From: Erythrobacter sp.
GTDB taxonomy: Bacteria; Pseudomonadota; Alphaproteobacteria; Sphingomonadales; Sphingomonadaceae
DNA: 64,000 nucleotides
Assembly: GCA_009993605.1 (NCBI GenBank)
Contig: JAACTB010000007.1
Coordinates: 310,001 to 374,000 of the forward strand
Direction: 5' to 3'
Shown: piece after piece, positions 45,514-56,135 of the stretch
Position numbering within the stretch: position 1 is the first letter of the stretch
How the letters are laid out: every line of letters begins with the position of its first letter
Position numbers and translations under genes: made by a program
The notes under the pieces: generated by a model
The model's database searches: none
The model's input: only the letters and a program-made list of their open reading frames with translations
What the model was told of the DNA's origin: nothing

Positions 45514-47263
45514 TTACCGCAGGCGCGCGAGCTTGGCTTGAAGGCGCTGGCGCACGGCATCGTCTGGCGTGGTCGCGATCACCGCCCGGATGGCGGGCGC
45601 ATACATCGGCTGGAGACTGTAGGCGCGCCAGGCAAAGTCGCTCGCCGCCTCGGCATCGCCCGCACGCGCAGCGATCTCGCTGCGCAAAGTCAGCACCGAC
45701 GGATCGCGGCCCGCCCCATGCGCCAGCGCGCTGTCGATCATCGCCGCCGCCTGACGAAATTCGCCATCGCGCGCCAGCCATTCGCCATACAGCGCCGCCG
45801 CCATCGGCTCGCGCGCGCCGCCTTCGAGATAGGCCCGCAGGCTGGCCCGCGCCGCGGCCTGCGCCCCGACCCGCTGATAGGCGGCGACCAACCGCTTCAT
45901 CAGCGGCCAGTCCGTACGGACCAGCGCAGCCTCGCGATAGGCGGCGATGGCCGCGTCGGCCTCGCCATTCGCCAGCAGCGCATCGCCGAGCAGATTCTGC
46001 GCATCGCTCGATCCGGGAAACCGTCTTGCGAAGAGCCTCGCCTGGCTGGCGCCATCCGCCAATCCGCCGGTGGCGATCATCGCGCGCAGGTAATCGCGCA
46101 GCGCCAGTCCGCTGCTCAGATCCGCATAGCGCGCCGCCTCGACCGGGCGATCGCTCGCCAGCGGCGCAATCGCGAGCCTGCCGGGTCGCGCCGCGCTATC
46201 GAGATAGGTAGCCGCCTCGACGCGGCGATCGAGCGTTTCGAGCGCGCGTGCGACCAACATTCCGGTATAGGGCGAAGATCGTCCATCGCGCGAAGCAAAA
46301 CGGGCGATCAGTTCGCGTTCGCCTCCGCTCAGCGACAGGGCCTTGGCGAAAAGGCGCGCGACCTGGCGATTGTCGGGTTGGGCCGCGGCGAGGCGCGCGA
46401 AGGTCTGCGCCGCGCTCGCATGGTGCCCGAGTTCGAGATCGAGGACGCCGCCGAGCAGCTGGCCCGCAGGCGTCTCGCGATCCGGGGCCGGCGCACGAAG
46501 ATAGAGATCGCGTGCGAGCGGCAGGTTGCCGCCCCGCGCCGCTATCACCGCCTGAAGGTAGAGCAGGCGCGGCGCCTTGGGCGCTCGTTCCGCCACCTCG
46601 CGCAAGACGGCCAGCGCCTCGCTCGCCCGGCCCGCCTCGCCCAGATTGGCCGCATAGTCGGTCCGGAGGGCCAGATCGTCGGGCGCCACCTCGAGAGCGC
46701 GTTCCAGCCACGGCAGAGCCGCGAGTGGACCATAGGCATCGCGGACCAGCTGGGCGCGGAACTGCAGCGCCACCGCGCTGTCGGGATCGATGGCGAGTGC
46801 GCGATCCGCCGCCGCGATCGCCTGGACCTGCTCGCCGCCGCGATAGCGCAGATGGCCGATATCGATCCACAAATCCGCCCGATCCGCATCGATCGAAAGC
46901 GCCTGATCGAAGGCGGCGCCGGCCACAGAAAGGTTCCCCTCGCGCATTTCGAGCCTGCCGAGCATGCGATAGCCATGCAGGGCCGTTGCAGCAGAGAAGC
47001 GACCCGGTTGCAGCCAGTGCCGCGCCGTGACGAGATCGTCCTGGAGCAGCGCCGCCTCGCCCAGATAGGCTGCCACATCCTCGGGGGAGCCCGCGTCGCG
47101 CAGGCTTGCCCGCAACTGTTCTTCGGCTGCAATGCCATCGCCTCGCGCGAGAGCCTGCCTCGCCTTGTCGAGCGCGGATTGCGGCGGCGCGGCTTCCTCG
47201 CACCCGCCCAGCGCAGCGAGAATGCCGACCGCGCACAATCCGGCCAGGACCCTGCGGACGATA

Positions 47264-47280
<17 letters not shown>
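45514..47280 (-). CDS. prsT: XrtA/PEP-CTERM TPR lipoprotein PrsT
   Basis: 588 residues. A lipoprotein signal ends in 'LAALGGC', so it is anchored in the envelope. The rest is a chain of degenerate tetratricopeptide repeats, such as 'LWIDIGHLRYRGGEQVQAIAAADRALAIDPDS' split across residues 137-170. TPR proteins named PrsT accompany PrsK and PrsR in exosortase-A clusters; their exact role in sorting or polysaccharide export is not known. It is shorter than the roughly 900 residues of some PrsT proteins. It overlaps prsR by 17 bases. Confidence 0.82.
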
Positions 47281-48630
<1,350 letters not shown>

Positions 48631-48634
<4 letters not shown>

Positions 48635-50718
48635 GCCGCATCCTCACGCAGGCGTTCGGCCTCGTTCAGCAGGCTATCGAGCCCGGCAATCGGAAAATCC
48701 ATAGTGAAGCGCGTTCCCAGGCCCTCGCGGCTTTCGACCTCCAGCCGCCCACCCATCGCACGGACGGCAGCCTTCGCCTCGTGCGCACCGATCCCGAACC
48801 CGCCCGCCTTGGTCGATACGAAGGGGCGAAACAGGTCGTTGCGGATAAAATGCGCACTCATCCCCTCGCCCGCATCGGCGATTGAAACCATGCAGCGCAG
48901 CCCATCATTGCGCGCCTCGATCGTGACCGGCGCGCCCGGCCCGCTCGCATCCACGGCGTTCTGCGCCAGATGGGCGATCGCCTGATCGAGCGCGTCGGCA
49001 TCACCGATCACTGGACAGGGGCCGTTATCGGCGAAATGGATGTCGTACTGGGGGCGAAGACGCTGCGCGACGGCCTGCGCGATCTTCGCAAGATCAACTC
49101 GCTCGTTTCCGCTGGCACCGACGGCCCCATACCGCCCAAGACGCGCGACGAGGGCACCGAGCTTGTCGGTGCTGTTGCGCAGGGTCGTCAGCATATCCTT
49201 GCGAAATTCAGGATTGTCGGCGTGGCGTTCCGCATTGCGGACGAGCAGGGCCATCTGGCTCGACAGATTCTTCACGTCATGCATCACGAAGGCGATCCGG
49301 CGATTGAACTCGTCGAACCGCCCGGCCTCTTCCAGGGCTTCCTGCCCGGCCTGTTCGGCGAGATAGCTCGCGACCTGGTGCGCAGCGATGCCGAGGAGAT
49401 CGAAATCCTCCCAGTCGAGCCGCCGGTCGAGCACCGGGCGCGCCAATATGACCAGCCCGACGAGCCGTCCGCGCAGCACCAGCGGTATTCCCGCCCATGC
49501 GCGCAGATCCGCCATCAGCCAGTCCGGAACGTGTTCCGCCTCCCCGCCATGTGAGACGCCACGCCGCGCCTCGTCAAAATCGAGAATGAAGCCGGTCTTT
49601 TCCATGATCCGTGAAAGCGTTCGCGGCGCGGCGCGGCTCGTAGCGCCGCTGTCCTGCCAATTCCAATCCGCTTCCAGCCCGAGAACGCCGTCTTCGTCAG
49701 GCGTGAGCAGAAGACCGGCGGGACTGTCCGCGATATCCGCGAGCGCCTGGATGGCGCGCTGCTTCAGGGCCAGTCCGGCGCCCTGATTGCGCCCGATCGT
49801 CTCGGTGAAACGAATCCACTCGCCGCGATAATCGTAGCGATGCCTGAAGAGATGCTTGAGCACGAGGACGCGAGCGCGTCGCCGCAAGCTTTGAGATGGA
49901 AGCCACCACACCGCACATACGGTGGCGGCGATGAGAAGGACCGCCTGCGCGAGGCTTACGAGGTCGTCGGGTACGGCGAGCAGACGCTGCGACACGTAAA
50001 GGACGACGAAAAGGCAGGCACCCGAGGTCGCCAGAGCGACGATCTTTATCATCATGGCGCGCGAGGGCCGCAGCCGCAAATCTGCCGCGTTTCTGGCGAA
50101 TCCGACCGCAACCGCCAGAGACTGAGCGAGAATGGCAAGCGGCCGTATCGCTTCGAGCGCGCCAGCCGCGTTTGCCCCCAGCAGGAGCGCGACGTGGTAA
50201 TTGAGAGCCAGCCCCCACCAGATCACGAGCCCCCCGGCGCTCCAGGCGATTGTCCGGCGGGCCATCGGCTCCGCCTTCGCGACGAGATCGTGCAACAGGA
50301 ACAGGGCGCCTGTTGCCAGCAGAACGCGGAGCAAAGCCGCTGTCCTTGCCGCCGATCCTATGACCAGATCGTCAAAACGCAGGACAAGCAGCGGGACCTG
50401 GAGCAGCTCGACGAAGGCCAGCGCGAATATCACGATCCGCACCGAAGCCGAGGCGCGATCCCGCCCATCGATCGCAAACAGGCGATAGAGGACGGCGATC
50501 CAGCCCAGATTGCGCAGAATTTCGAGGCCTTGGGACACGCCGCGCGTCGGCCCCAGCGCGGCAGCGGACCCGCACCAGAGCGCCGTCAGCACCAGCGCGA
50601 TGACGCTCGCCATGCGATCGGGGCGGCGGTGCGATCCCGTCCTGCCGATGGCGATGGCGGCGAGGCCGCAGACCACGCCTGCAAGCGCATAGAGAGAAAA
50701 GGCAAGCGCCTCGCCCAT
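48631..50718 (-). CDS. prsK: XrtA/PEP-CTERM histidine kinase PrsK
   Basis: 695 residues. About eight N-terminal membrane helices (1-275) are followed by a GAF-like domain (about 325-470). Then comes a kinase core with phospho-acceptor His in 'IAFVMHDVKNLSSQMAL' and ATPase boxes 'NAVDASGPGA', 'DAGEGMS' and 'GFGIGAHEAKA'. It should phosphorylate PrsR. The start is the ATG at 50718; a TTG just before it would add one residue. It begins 17 bases after the sugar transferase gene. Confidence 0.92.
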
Positions 50719-50735
50719 CAATCCTGTCCCATCGC

Positions 50736-52121
50736 TCAGCGAGCCCCATCAGGCCACAGCACGACGCGCGCGGTCTGAAGCAGGATCAGCAGGTCGAGGA
50801 AGGGAGAATAGTTCTTGGCGTAATAGAGGTCGTATTCGAGCTTCTGGCGCGCATCCTCGGTCGAGGCGCCATAGGGGTAATTGATCTGCGCCCAGCCGGT
50901 GATACCCGGTTTCACCATATGGCGTTCGGCGTAATAGGGGAGCATCTCTTCCAGTTGCGCGACGAATTGCGGGCGCTCGGGACGCGGTCCCACGAAGCTC
51001 ATCTCGCCCTTCAGCACGCTCCATGCCTGCGGGATCTCGTCGATGCGCACGGTGCGGATGATGCGCCCGATCCGTGTCACCCGCGGATCGTTCTCGGACG
51101 CCCATTTCGGCCCGTCCTTCTCCGCATCCTGCCGCATCGAACGCAGCTTCACGACCTCGAAATGCTGCCCGTAGAGCCCGACCCGCGTCTGGCGGTAGAA
51201 GATCGGACCGGGGCTTTCGAGCTTGATGAGGATCGCGAACAGCACCAGCACGGGGAAACTCAGTGCGAGCAGTAGCAGGCTCACCGTGATATCGAACACG
51301 CGCTTGGAGATGGAGGAGGCGAGCTGGGTCGAAGAAAAGCCGTCCGAAAAGATCAGCCAGCTGGGGTTGAGGGTATCGAGATCGACTCGCCCGGTCTCGC
51401 GCTCGATGAAACCGCTGAAATCGATGACGTGGAGCCCGCGGGTCTTGATCCGCAGAAGGTCCTTCACCGGCAGCGAATTGCGTCTTTCTTCCAGCGCCAG
51501 GACGACCTCGCTCGCGCCGATCTCGTCCACGAAGCGACCGAAATCCGGGATCGACTGGCGCGCGCGCGCATCCGGGACCACCCGTTCGCCGTCATTCATC
51601 GCGATGAAGCCCGCGACACGGAAGCTCACTCCCTTTCGACGCGCCAATTCCCTGATCCGATCCGCTCGCGAGCCTGCGCCGAGGACGAGAACGCAGCGCT
51701 GGAATGTCGAGGTCCCCAGCAATGGCCCCAGGATCAGCCGGTTCAGGACCAGGAAGAGGATCGCCAGCGCCATCGCGTAAAGCAGGACCGATCGCCAGAA
51801 GGTTTCCGCCTGGATGAGGAAATCCAGCAGCGACATTCCGATCACGCCGAGGCTGACCGCCACCAATAAGCGTGCGATAGCGAAGCGCATCGACCGCAGC
51901 GCTTCCGCGCCATAGCTGCCGACACCGATCATCGCCGTCATCACGATCAGCGCAAAGACTAGGATCGCACCGAACCTCTCTGCGAATGGCTGGGAGCCCG
52001 CGCCGATCTGGTAGATGCGCAGATCCCAGGCGAGTTCACCCGCCAGAATCAGCAAAGCGAGATCGACGAAGCCCAGCACAATCACGGCGTGGGAAACGTA
52101 GTGTTTGAAAACTCTGATCAT
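50736..52121 (-). CDS. XrtA/PEP-CTERM-type sugar transferase (EpsB-like)
   Basis: 461 residues. Polyprenyl-phosphate sugar-1-phosphate transferase that starts exopolysaccharide repeat units. Four N-terminal helices, a nucleotide-binding-like central domain ('RCVLVLGAGSRADRIREL'), a fifth helix, then the catalytic bacterial-sugar-transferase domain with 'KRVFDITVS', 'VKLRSMRQDAEKDGPKWA', 'DEIPQAWSVLKGEMSFVGPRPE' and 'KPGITGWAQINYPYG'. The start MIRVFKHYV is chosen because a sigma-54-like promoter lies just upstream; a start at 52172 would add 17 residues across that promoter. It heads the operon with prsK, prsR and prsT. Confidence 0.9.
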   Translation of the reverse strand: MIRVFKHYVSHAVIVLGFVDLALLILAGELAWDLRIYQIGAGSQPFAERFGAILVFALIVMTAMIGVGSYGAEALRSMRFAIARLLVAVSLGVIGMSLLDFLIQAETFWRSVLLYAMALAILFLVLNRLILGPLLGTSTFQRCVLVLGAGSRADRIRELARRKGVSFRVAGFIAMNDGERVVPDARARQSIPDFGRFVDEIGASEVVLALEERRNSLPVKDLLRIKTRGLHVIDFSGFIERETGRVDLDTLNPSWLIFSDGFSSTQLASSISKRVFDITVSLLLLALSFPVLVLFAILIKLESPGPIFYRQTRVGLYGQHFEVVKLRSMRQDAEKDGPKWASENDPRVTRIGRIIRTVRIDEIPQAWSVLKGEMSFVGPRPERPQFVAQLEEMLPYYAERHMVKPGITGWAQINYPYGASTEDARQKLEYDLYYAKNYSPFLDLLILLQTARVVLWPDGAR

Positions 52122-52167
52122 CGCTCGATCGCCAAGGTCATTGCGGCTTCGGTCCCGTGCCGTGGAA

Positions 52168-52184
52168 GGCACCTATACCGCCAA
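52168..52184 (-). promoter_or_regulatory. Candidate sigma-54 promoter of the XrtA operon
   Basis: On the minus strand TTGGCGGTATAGGTGCC has GG and GC exactly 10 bases apart, the -24/-12 spacing of sigma-54 promoters; TTGGC matches the -24 part and TGC the -12 part, with some consensus bases missing. A start site about 12 bases downstream (near 52157) leaves a leader of about 36 bases before the ATG at 52121. PrsR, encoded downstream, is a sigma-54 activator. Confidence 0.45.
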
Positions 52185-52316
52185 GCGATGAACTGTCGGT
52201 AAATTTTACACCCGCTTACCGCACGCCCTCTCGCGCAGATAAGCCTGCGCCAAAACGGAAGACGGGGCCACCGACACAGTCGACAGCCCCGCCCGTCCTT
52301 TAAAGCTCGTAGGCAA

Positions 52317-52595
52317 TTATTCGCCGTTAACGGCATCCTGGGCCGCATCGCCGACCTGGTTGGCAGCTTCGCCGACCTGGTTCGCGGCATCGGCCACGGC
52401 ATTGTCCTTCGCGATTTCCGCACCGCTCTGCTGCGTGAAGAACCATACGCCTACCGCGACCAGAAGGACGAGGACGAGGAGAATGGCGATCTTACCACCG
52501 CCGCCGCCACCGCCGCGCGTGTCGTGGGTCACGGTGGTATGTGTATTGCCCTGCGGATCGGTCGTGCGGGTTTCAGTAATGCGATCGTCGGCCAT
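52317..52595 (-). CDS. Small membrane protein with glycine hinge, unknown
   Basis: 92 residues. A polar Thr-rich N-terminus is joined by seven glycines to one membrane helix ('IAILLVLVLLVAVGVWFF', about 36-53). The C-terminal part repeats 'AANQVG' and resembles amphipathic heptads. AGGGAG precedes the ATG. No named family is evident to me; the topology suggests an inner-membrane anchor with a periplasmic helical tail. Confidence 0.7.
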   Translation of the reverse strand: MADDRITETRTTDPQGNTHTTVTHDTRGGGGGGGKIAILLVLVLLVAVGVWFFTQQSGAEIAKDNAVADAANQVGEAANQVGDAAQDAVNGE

Positions 52596-52651
52596 GTCTC
52601 ACTCCCTGTAAAAGATCGGCGCTTGATTATTCAGCCTCAAACGTCGTTTTC

Positions 52652-54055
52652 TTAACCGGGTTCCCCACTCCGCGCGAATTGGAAGGGCGTCGCGCCGTGC
52701 TGGAGCGGGTCGAAAGACAGCGCGCGGCCACGCGGCGGAAAGGACCGCTGATGGCAATCGGGTACGAAGCAATTGCGGCAGCCCGGCCCGATCCAGTCCG
52801 CGTCCTCCTCGCGCAGGGACTGGCCGCGGGCCTGGGCCAGATCGCCCGCCAGGGCGGCGTCGAGGCCGAGGACCACGGAGAAGCGCGCCGCATCCTGCAT
52901 GCCGCTCGCAGCGACGATGCGCGCCAGAGTAAACCAGTGCGAAGGCCCCGCCCCGCCGGAGCCCCCGGGTTGCAGCCTGACCGATTGGCACAGGAGGTCT
53001 GCGGGACGCTCGAAACTTTTCGTGGCGATCCAGAGCGGGCAGGAATGTTCGCCTTCCATGAAAGCCGCGCCACTCGCTCCGGCGAACCGCTTCGATATCT
53101 GGCCCGCCCGATCGATCCGCACCATGAAGAAGGGAAGCCCCCTCTGGCCTACGCGCTGCAAGGTGGTGAGCCTGTGGGCGAGCTGTTCGAAACTCACGCC
53201 GAAACGGCGCTGCAAAACGGGCAGGTCGTAACCGGTGGCATCGCAGGCGCGCAGGAATCGACCATAGGGCATGATCAGCGCAGCCGCGACATAGGCTTCG
53301 AGATGGCGCGCAAAGAAGCGACGCGCCGTCTCGTCCGCAAAAGATGCACCCTTGGCGACCGCGTCGATCTGTGAGCGCATCTCCAGGCGCGCGAGTTGAA
53401 GCGCGAGCTGGAACACACGCGATTCCGGGCCGAGCATTTCCGACAGCTGGATCTGGCGCGCATGAAGGTCGAGCCTGCGCCGTGCATCGGGCAGGACCTC
53501 GCGCGGGAGGATGCGGACCGAAAGCTGGTGGCGTTCGCGCAGGCGCTCGGTCAGGGCCGTGCCGATATCCCCGCGGCTGAGGCGCATCTCGTCCGCGAGA
53601 TGCTCGGCGTCACTGTCGAGATCGGCGAAATGGTTGCGCCAGCGTTCGATCTCGCGGCGCGAGGCGACGAGCGGGTCGTCGACCTGCGATTGGACGCCGG
53701 GCGCCCGGTCGTAAAGGCGCGACAGCGCCGCTGCCGCGTGGGGTGCGGCGGAGAGCAGTTCATCGACCTCCTCCCGATCAATGGCGAGGTCCGAGAACCG
53801 CTCGTCCGCGAGACGGCGCATCAGGCCGTCGACGCCGCCGATGCTTTCGTCTTCGCGCAGCGAACGCGGGTCGAACGCGAACACTTCGACCAGCTTCACC
53901 ATCACGCGCGCGCTGACGGGCCGCCGGTTGCGCTCCAGCAGGTTGAGATAGCTCGCCGAGATATCGAGGCGGTTCGCCATCGCCCCTTGCGTCAATCCTT
54001 CGCGTTTTCGCAGGCGGCGCAGGGCAGGTCCGGCAAACAGGGACTCATCGGCCAT
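52652..54055 (-). CDS. RamB/ScfR-family transcriptional regulator
   Basis: 467 residues. N-terminal XRE helix-turn-helix (about 8-62, 'GLTQGAMANRLDISASYLNLLERNRR'). The middle has an IrrE/ImmA-like domain, and the C-terminus is the short-chain-fatty-acyl regulator domain with a cysteine cluster 'CRNCFVPDCHQ'. Relatives (RamB in actinobacteria) control isocitrate lyase and acetate genes. It is divergent from aceA by 132 bases that contain TTGTAA repeats, so aceA and its own gene are the probable targets. Effector unknown. Confidence 0.88.
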   Translation of the reverse strand: MADESLFAGPALRRLRKREGLTQGAMANRLDISASYLNLLERNRRPVSARVMVKLVEVFAFDPRSLREDESIGGVDGLMRRLADERFSDLAIDREEVDELLSAAPHAAAALSRLYDRAPGVQSQVDDPLVASRREIERWRNHFADLDSDAEHLADEMRLSRGDIGTALTERLRERHQLSVRILPREVLPDARRRLDLHARQIQLSEMLGPESRVFQLALQLARLEMRSQIDAVAKGASFADETARRFFARHLEAYVAAALIMPYGRFLRACDATGYDLPVLQRRFGVSFEQLAHRLTTLQRVGQRGLPFFMVRIDRAGQISKRFAGASGAAFMEGEHSCPLWIATKSFERPADLLCQSVRLQPGGSGGAGPSHWFTLARIVAASGMQDAARFSVVLGLDAALAGDLAQARGQSLREEDADWIGPGCRNCFVPDCHQRSFPPRGRALSFDPLQHGATPFQFARSGEPG

Positions 54056-54125
54056 TTGTAAATTACCTTACAACTTTACAGCCGATCTTGGCTCAATTCG
54101 CCTACTATCACAAGATAATTTGTAA
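54056..54125. promoter_or_regulatory. TTGTAA operator-like repeats between ramB-like gene and aceA
   Basis: A perfect inverted repeat TTGTAA (54056-54061) ATTACC TTACAA (54068-54073) starts at the regulator's start codon. A TTTACAG follows at 54075-54081, and another TTTGTAA occurs at 54119-54125. Repeats of this type between a regulator and its target look like operators of the divergent regulator. Confidence 0.5.
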
Positions 54126-54187
54126 GTTTCTCTCGTTTTTCCGGCGGTGGAGTGGCATCTCCATCCTCACAGACACCGGAGCAGACC

Positions 54188-55786
54188 ATGACCTACCAGA
54201 CTTCCATCCAGACCATCGACAAGACCATTCAGCAGAACGGCGCGCCCTGGAATGCCATCGACAGCGAGAGCGTTGCTCGTATGCGCCAGCAGAACCGCTT
54301 CCCCACCGGGCTCGACATCGCACGTTACACCGCGAAGATCATGCGCCAGGACATGGAAGCCTATGACGCCGATCCGGCCGCCTACACCCAGTCGCTGGGT
54401 TGCTGGCACGGGTTCATCGCGCAGCAGAAGATGATTTCGATCAAGAAGCATTTCGGCAGCACGAAGCAGCGTTACCTCTATCTCTCGGGCTGGATGGTCG
54501 CCGCCCTGCGCAGCGAATTCGGGCCCCTGCCCGACCAGTCGATGCACGAGAAGACCAGCGTGCCCGCCCTGATCGAGGAGCTCTACACCTTCCTCAAGCA
54601 GGCCGATGCACGCGAACTGGGCGGCCTGTTCCGCGATCTCGACACGGCGCGCGAAAAGGGCGACGAGGTCGAGGCGCAGCGTATCCAGCATGCGATCGAC
54701 AATTACGAAACCCACGTCGTGCCGATCATCGCCGATATCGATGCCGGGTTCGGCAATGCCGAAGCGACTTACCTCCTTGCCAAGAAGATGATCGAAGCGG
54801 GTGCCTGCGCCTTACAGATCGAGAACCAGGTTTCGGACGAGAAGCAGTGCGGCCACCAGGACGGCAAGGTCACCGTGCCGCATGAGGACTTCCACCAGAA
54901 GATCCGCGCCATCCGCTATGCCTTCATGGAAATGGGCGTCGAGGACGGGATCATCGTGGCGCGTACCGACTCGCTCGGTGCCGGACTGACCAAGCAGATC
55001 GCCTACAGCACCGAGCCGGGCGATCTGGGCGACCAATACAATGCCTTCCTCGATTGCGAGGAGGTCGATCCCGCCGACATCACAAACGGCCAGGTCTTTA
55101 TCAGTCGCGATGGAAAGCTGATGACGCCCAAGCGCCTGCCCAGCAATCTCTACCAGTTCCGCTCCGGAACCGGCGAGGACCGCTGCGTGCTCGACTGCAT
55201 CACCGCGCTCCAAAACGGAGCCGACCTGCTGTGGATCGAGACCGAGAAACCGCATGTCGCGCAGATCGGCGGCATGGTGGACCGGATCCGCGAAGTGATC
55301 CCGAATGCGAAGCTGGTCTACAACAACTCGCCCAGCTTCAACTGGACGCTGAACTTCCGCCAGCAGGTGTATGATGCCTGGGCCGAGGAAGGTAAGGATC
55401 TCTCCGCCTACGATCGCGACCGGTTGATGAGCGTGGATTACGATGGCACCGATCTCGCCATCGAAGCCGACGAGCGGATCCGCACCTTCCAGAAGGACGC
55501 GGCGCGCGAGGCGGGGATCTTCCACCACCTCATCACTCTACCGACCTACCACACGGCGGCGCTCAGCACCGACAATCTCGCCAAGCGCTATTTCGGCGAA
55601 GAAGGCATGCTCGGCTACGTCAAGCAGGTGCAGCGCGAGGAAATCCGCCAGGGTATCGCCTGCGTGAAGCACCAGAACATGGCCGGCTCCGACATCGGGG
55701 ACGACCACAAGGAATACTTTGCCGGCGAAGCGGCCCTCAAGGCCGGCGGCAAGGACAACACTATGAACCAATTCGAGGCTGCCTGA
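54188..55786 (+). CDS. aceA: Isocitrate lyase
   Basis: 532 residues. Splits isocitrate into glyoxylate and succinate, the entry to the glyoxylate bypass, for growth on acetate or fatty acids. The active-site signature is 'EKQCGHQDGKVTVPHEDFH' with catalytic Cys221. Other motifs: 'PIIADIDAGFGNAEATYLL', 'IIVARTDSLGAG', 'YNNSPSFNW'. This is the long Pseudomonas-type ICL. The start has GGAG before it; a longer in-frame start adds 12 residues. Malate synthase is not in the window. A 16-base copy of its last codons occurs just after the stop. Confidence 0.96.
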   Translation: MTYQTSIQTIDKTIQQNGAPWNAIDSESVARMRQQNRFPTGLDIARYTAKIMRQDMEAYDADPAAYTQSLGCWHGFIAQQKMISIKKHFGSTKQRYLYLSGWMVAALRSEFGPLPDQSMHEKTSVPALIEELYTFLKQADARELGGLFRDLDTAREKGDEVEAQRIQHAIDNYETHVVPIIADIDAGFGNAEATYLLAKKMIEAGACALQIENQVSDEKQCGHQDGKVTVPHEDFHQKIRAIRYAFMEMGVEDGIIVARTDSLGAGLTKQIAYSTEPGDLGDQYNAFLDCEEVDPADITNGQVFISRDGKLMTPKRLPSNLYQFRSGTGEDRCVLDCITALQNGADLLWIETEKPHVAQIGGMVDRIREVIPNAKLVYNNSPSFNWTLNFRQQVYDAWAEEGKDLSAYDRDRLMSVDYDGTDLAIEADERIRTFQKDAAREAGIFHHLITLPTYHTAALSTDNLAKRYFGEEGMLGYVKQVQREEIRQGIACVKHQNMAGSDIGDDHKEYFAGEAALKAGGKDNTMNQFEAA

Positions 55787-55818
55787 ACGGCAGCCCCGGG
55801 GGACCAATTCGAGGCTGC
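55767..55818 (+). repeat. Direct repeat of the aceA 3' end
   Basis: ACCAATTCGAGGCTGC occurs at 55767-55782 (codons for the last residues of AceA) and again at 55803-55818, 36 bases on. In the copy the same frame would read DQFEAA and a stop. It looks like a slipped-strand duplication of the gene end. Confidence 0.8.
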
Positions 55819-55838
55819 ATAAGCCGGGGAGCGAAAGG

Positions 55839-56030
55839 ATGACCACCATGACCGAAGATGCACCCAAGACGGAACCGGGCCGCGCCCGCGCCCTGTTCTC
55901 GACCGCCGATTTCCGCCTGCTGCGGGCTGCGCTGACCAGCCATGCCCGCCAGACCGAGGATCGCGAGGAGTTGGCGAAGATCAACGCCCTTCATCACCGC
56001 CTGGGCACTTACGTCCCCAATGCGGAATAG
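55839..56030 (+). CDS. Small hypothetical protein downstream of aceA
   Basis: 63 residues (60 if the ATG at 55848 is used; both have possible ribosome binding sites, GGGGAG and AAAGG). A charged, helical protein with 'LLRAALTSHARQTEDREELAKINALHHRLG', probably cytosolic, no cysteine or membrane segment. It follows aceA by 52 bases and is likely co-transcribed, with a terminator after it. I do not recognise a family. Confidence 0.6.
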   Translation: MTTMTEDAPKTEPGRARALFSTADFRLLRAALTSHARQTEDREELAKINALHHRLGTYVPNAE

Positions 56031-56072
56031 CCCGCGCGCTCAAGCAGCGAAGCAGTAACGCGCAAAGCAGAG

Positions 56073-56135
56073 TTCTCCTGGGGAGGAGAAACGGCCGTCG
56101 GAGCGATCCCAAGCGCTCCGGCGGCCGTCATTTTA
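56073..56135 (+). terminator. Tandem hairpins ending the aceA unit
   Basis: TTCTCCT (56073-56079) pairs with AGGAGAA (56084-56090). Immediately after, ACGGCCG-t-CGGAGCG pairs with CGCTCCG-g-CGGCCGT (56091-56128), followed by CATTTTAT. The second is a long near-perfect stem and could end transcription from both sides. Confidence 0.8.
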
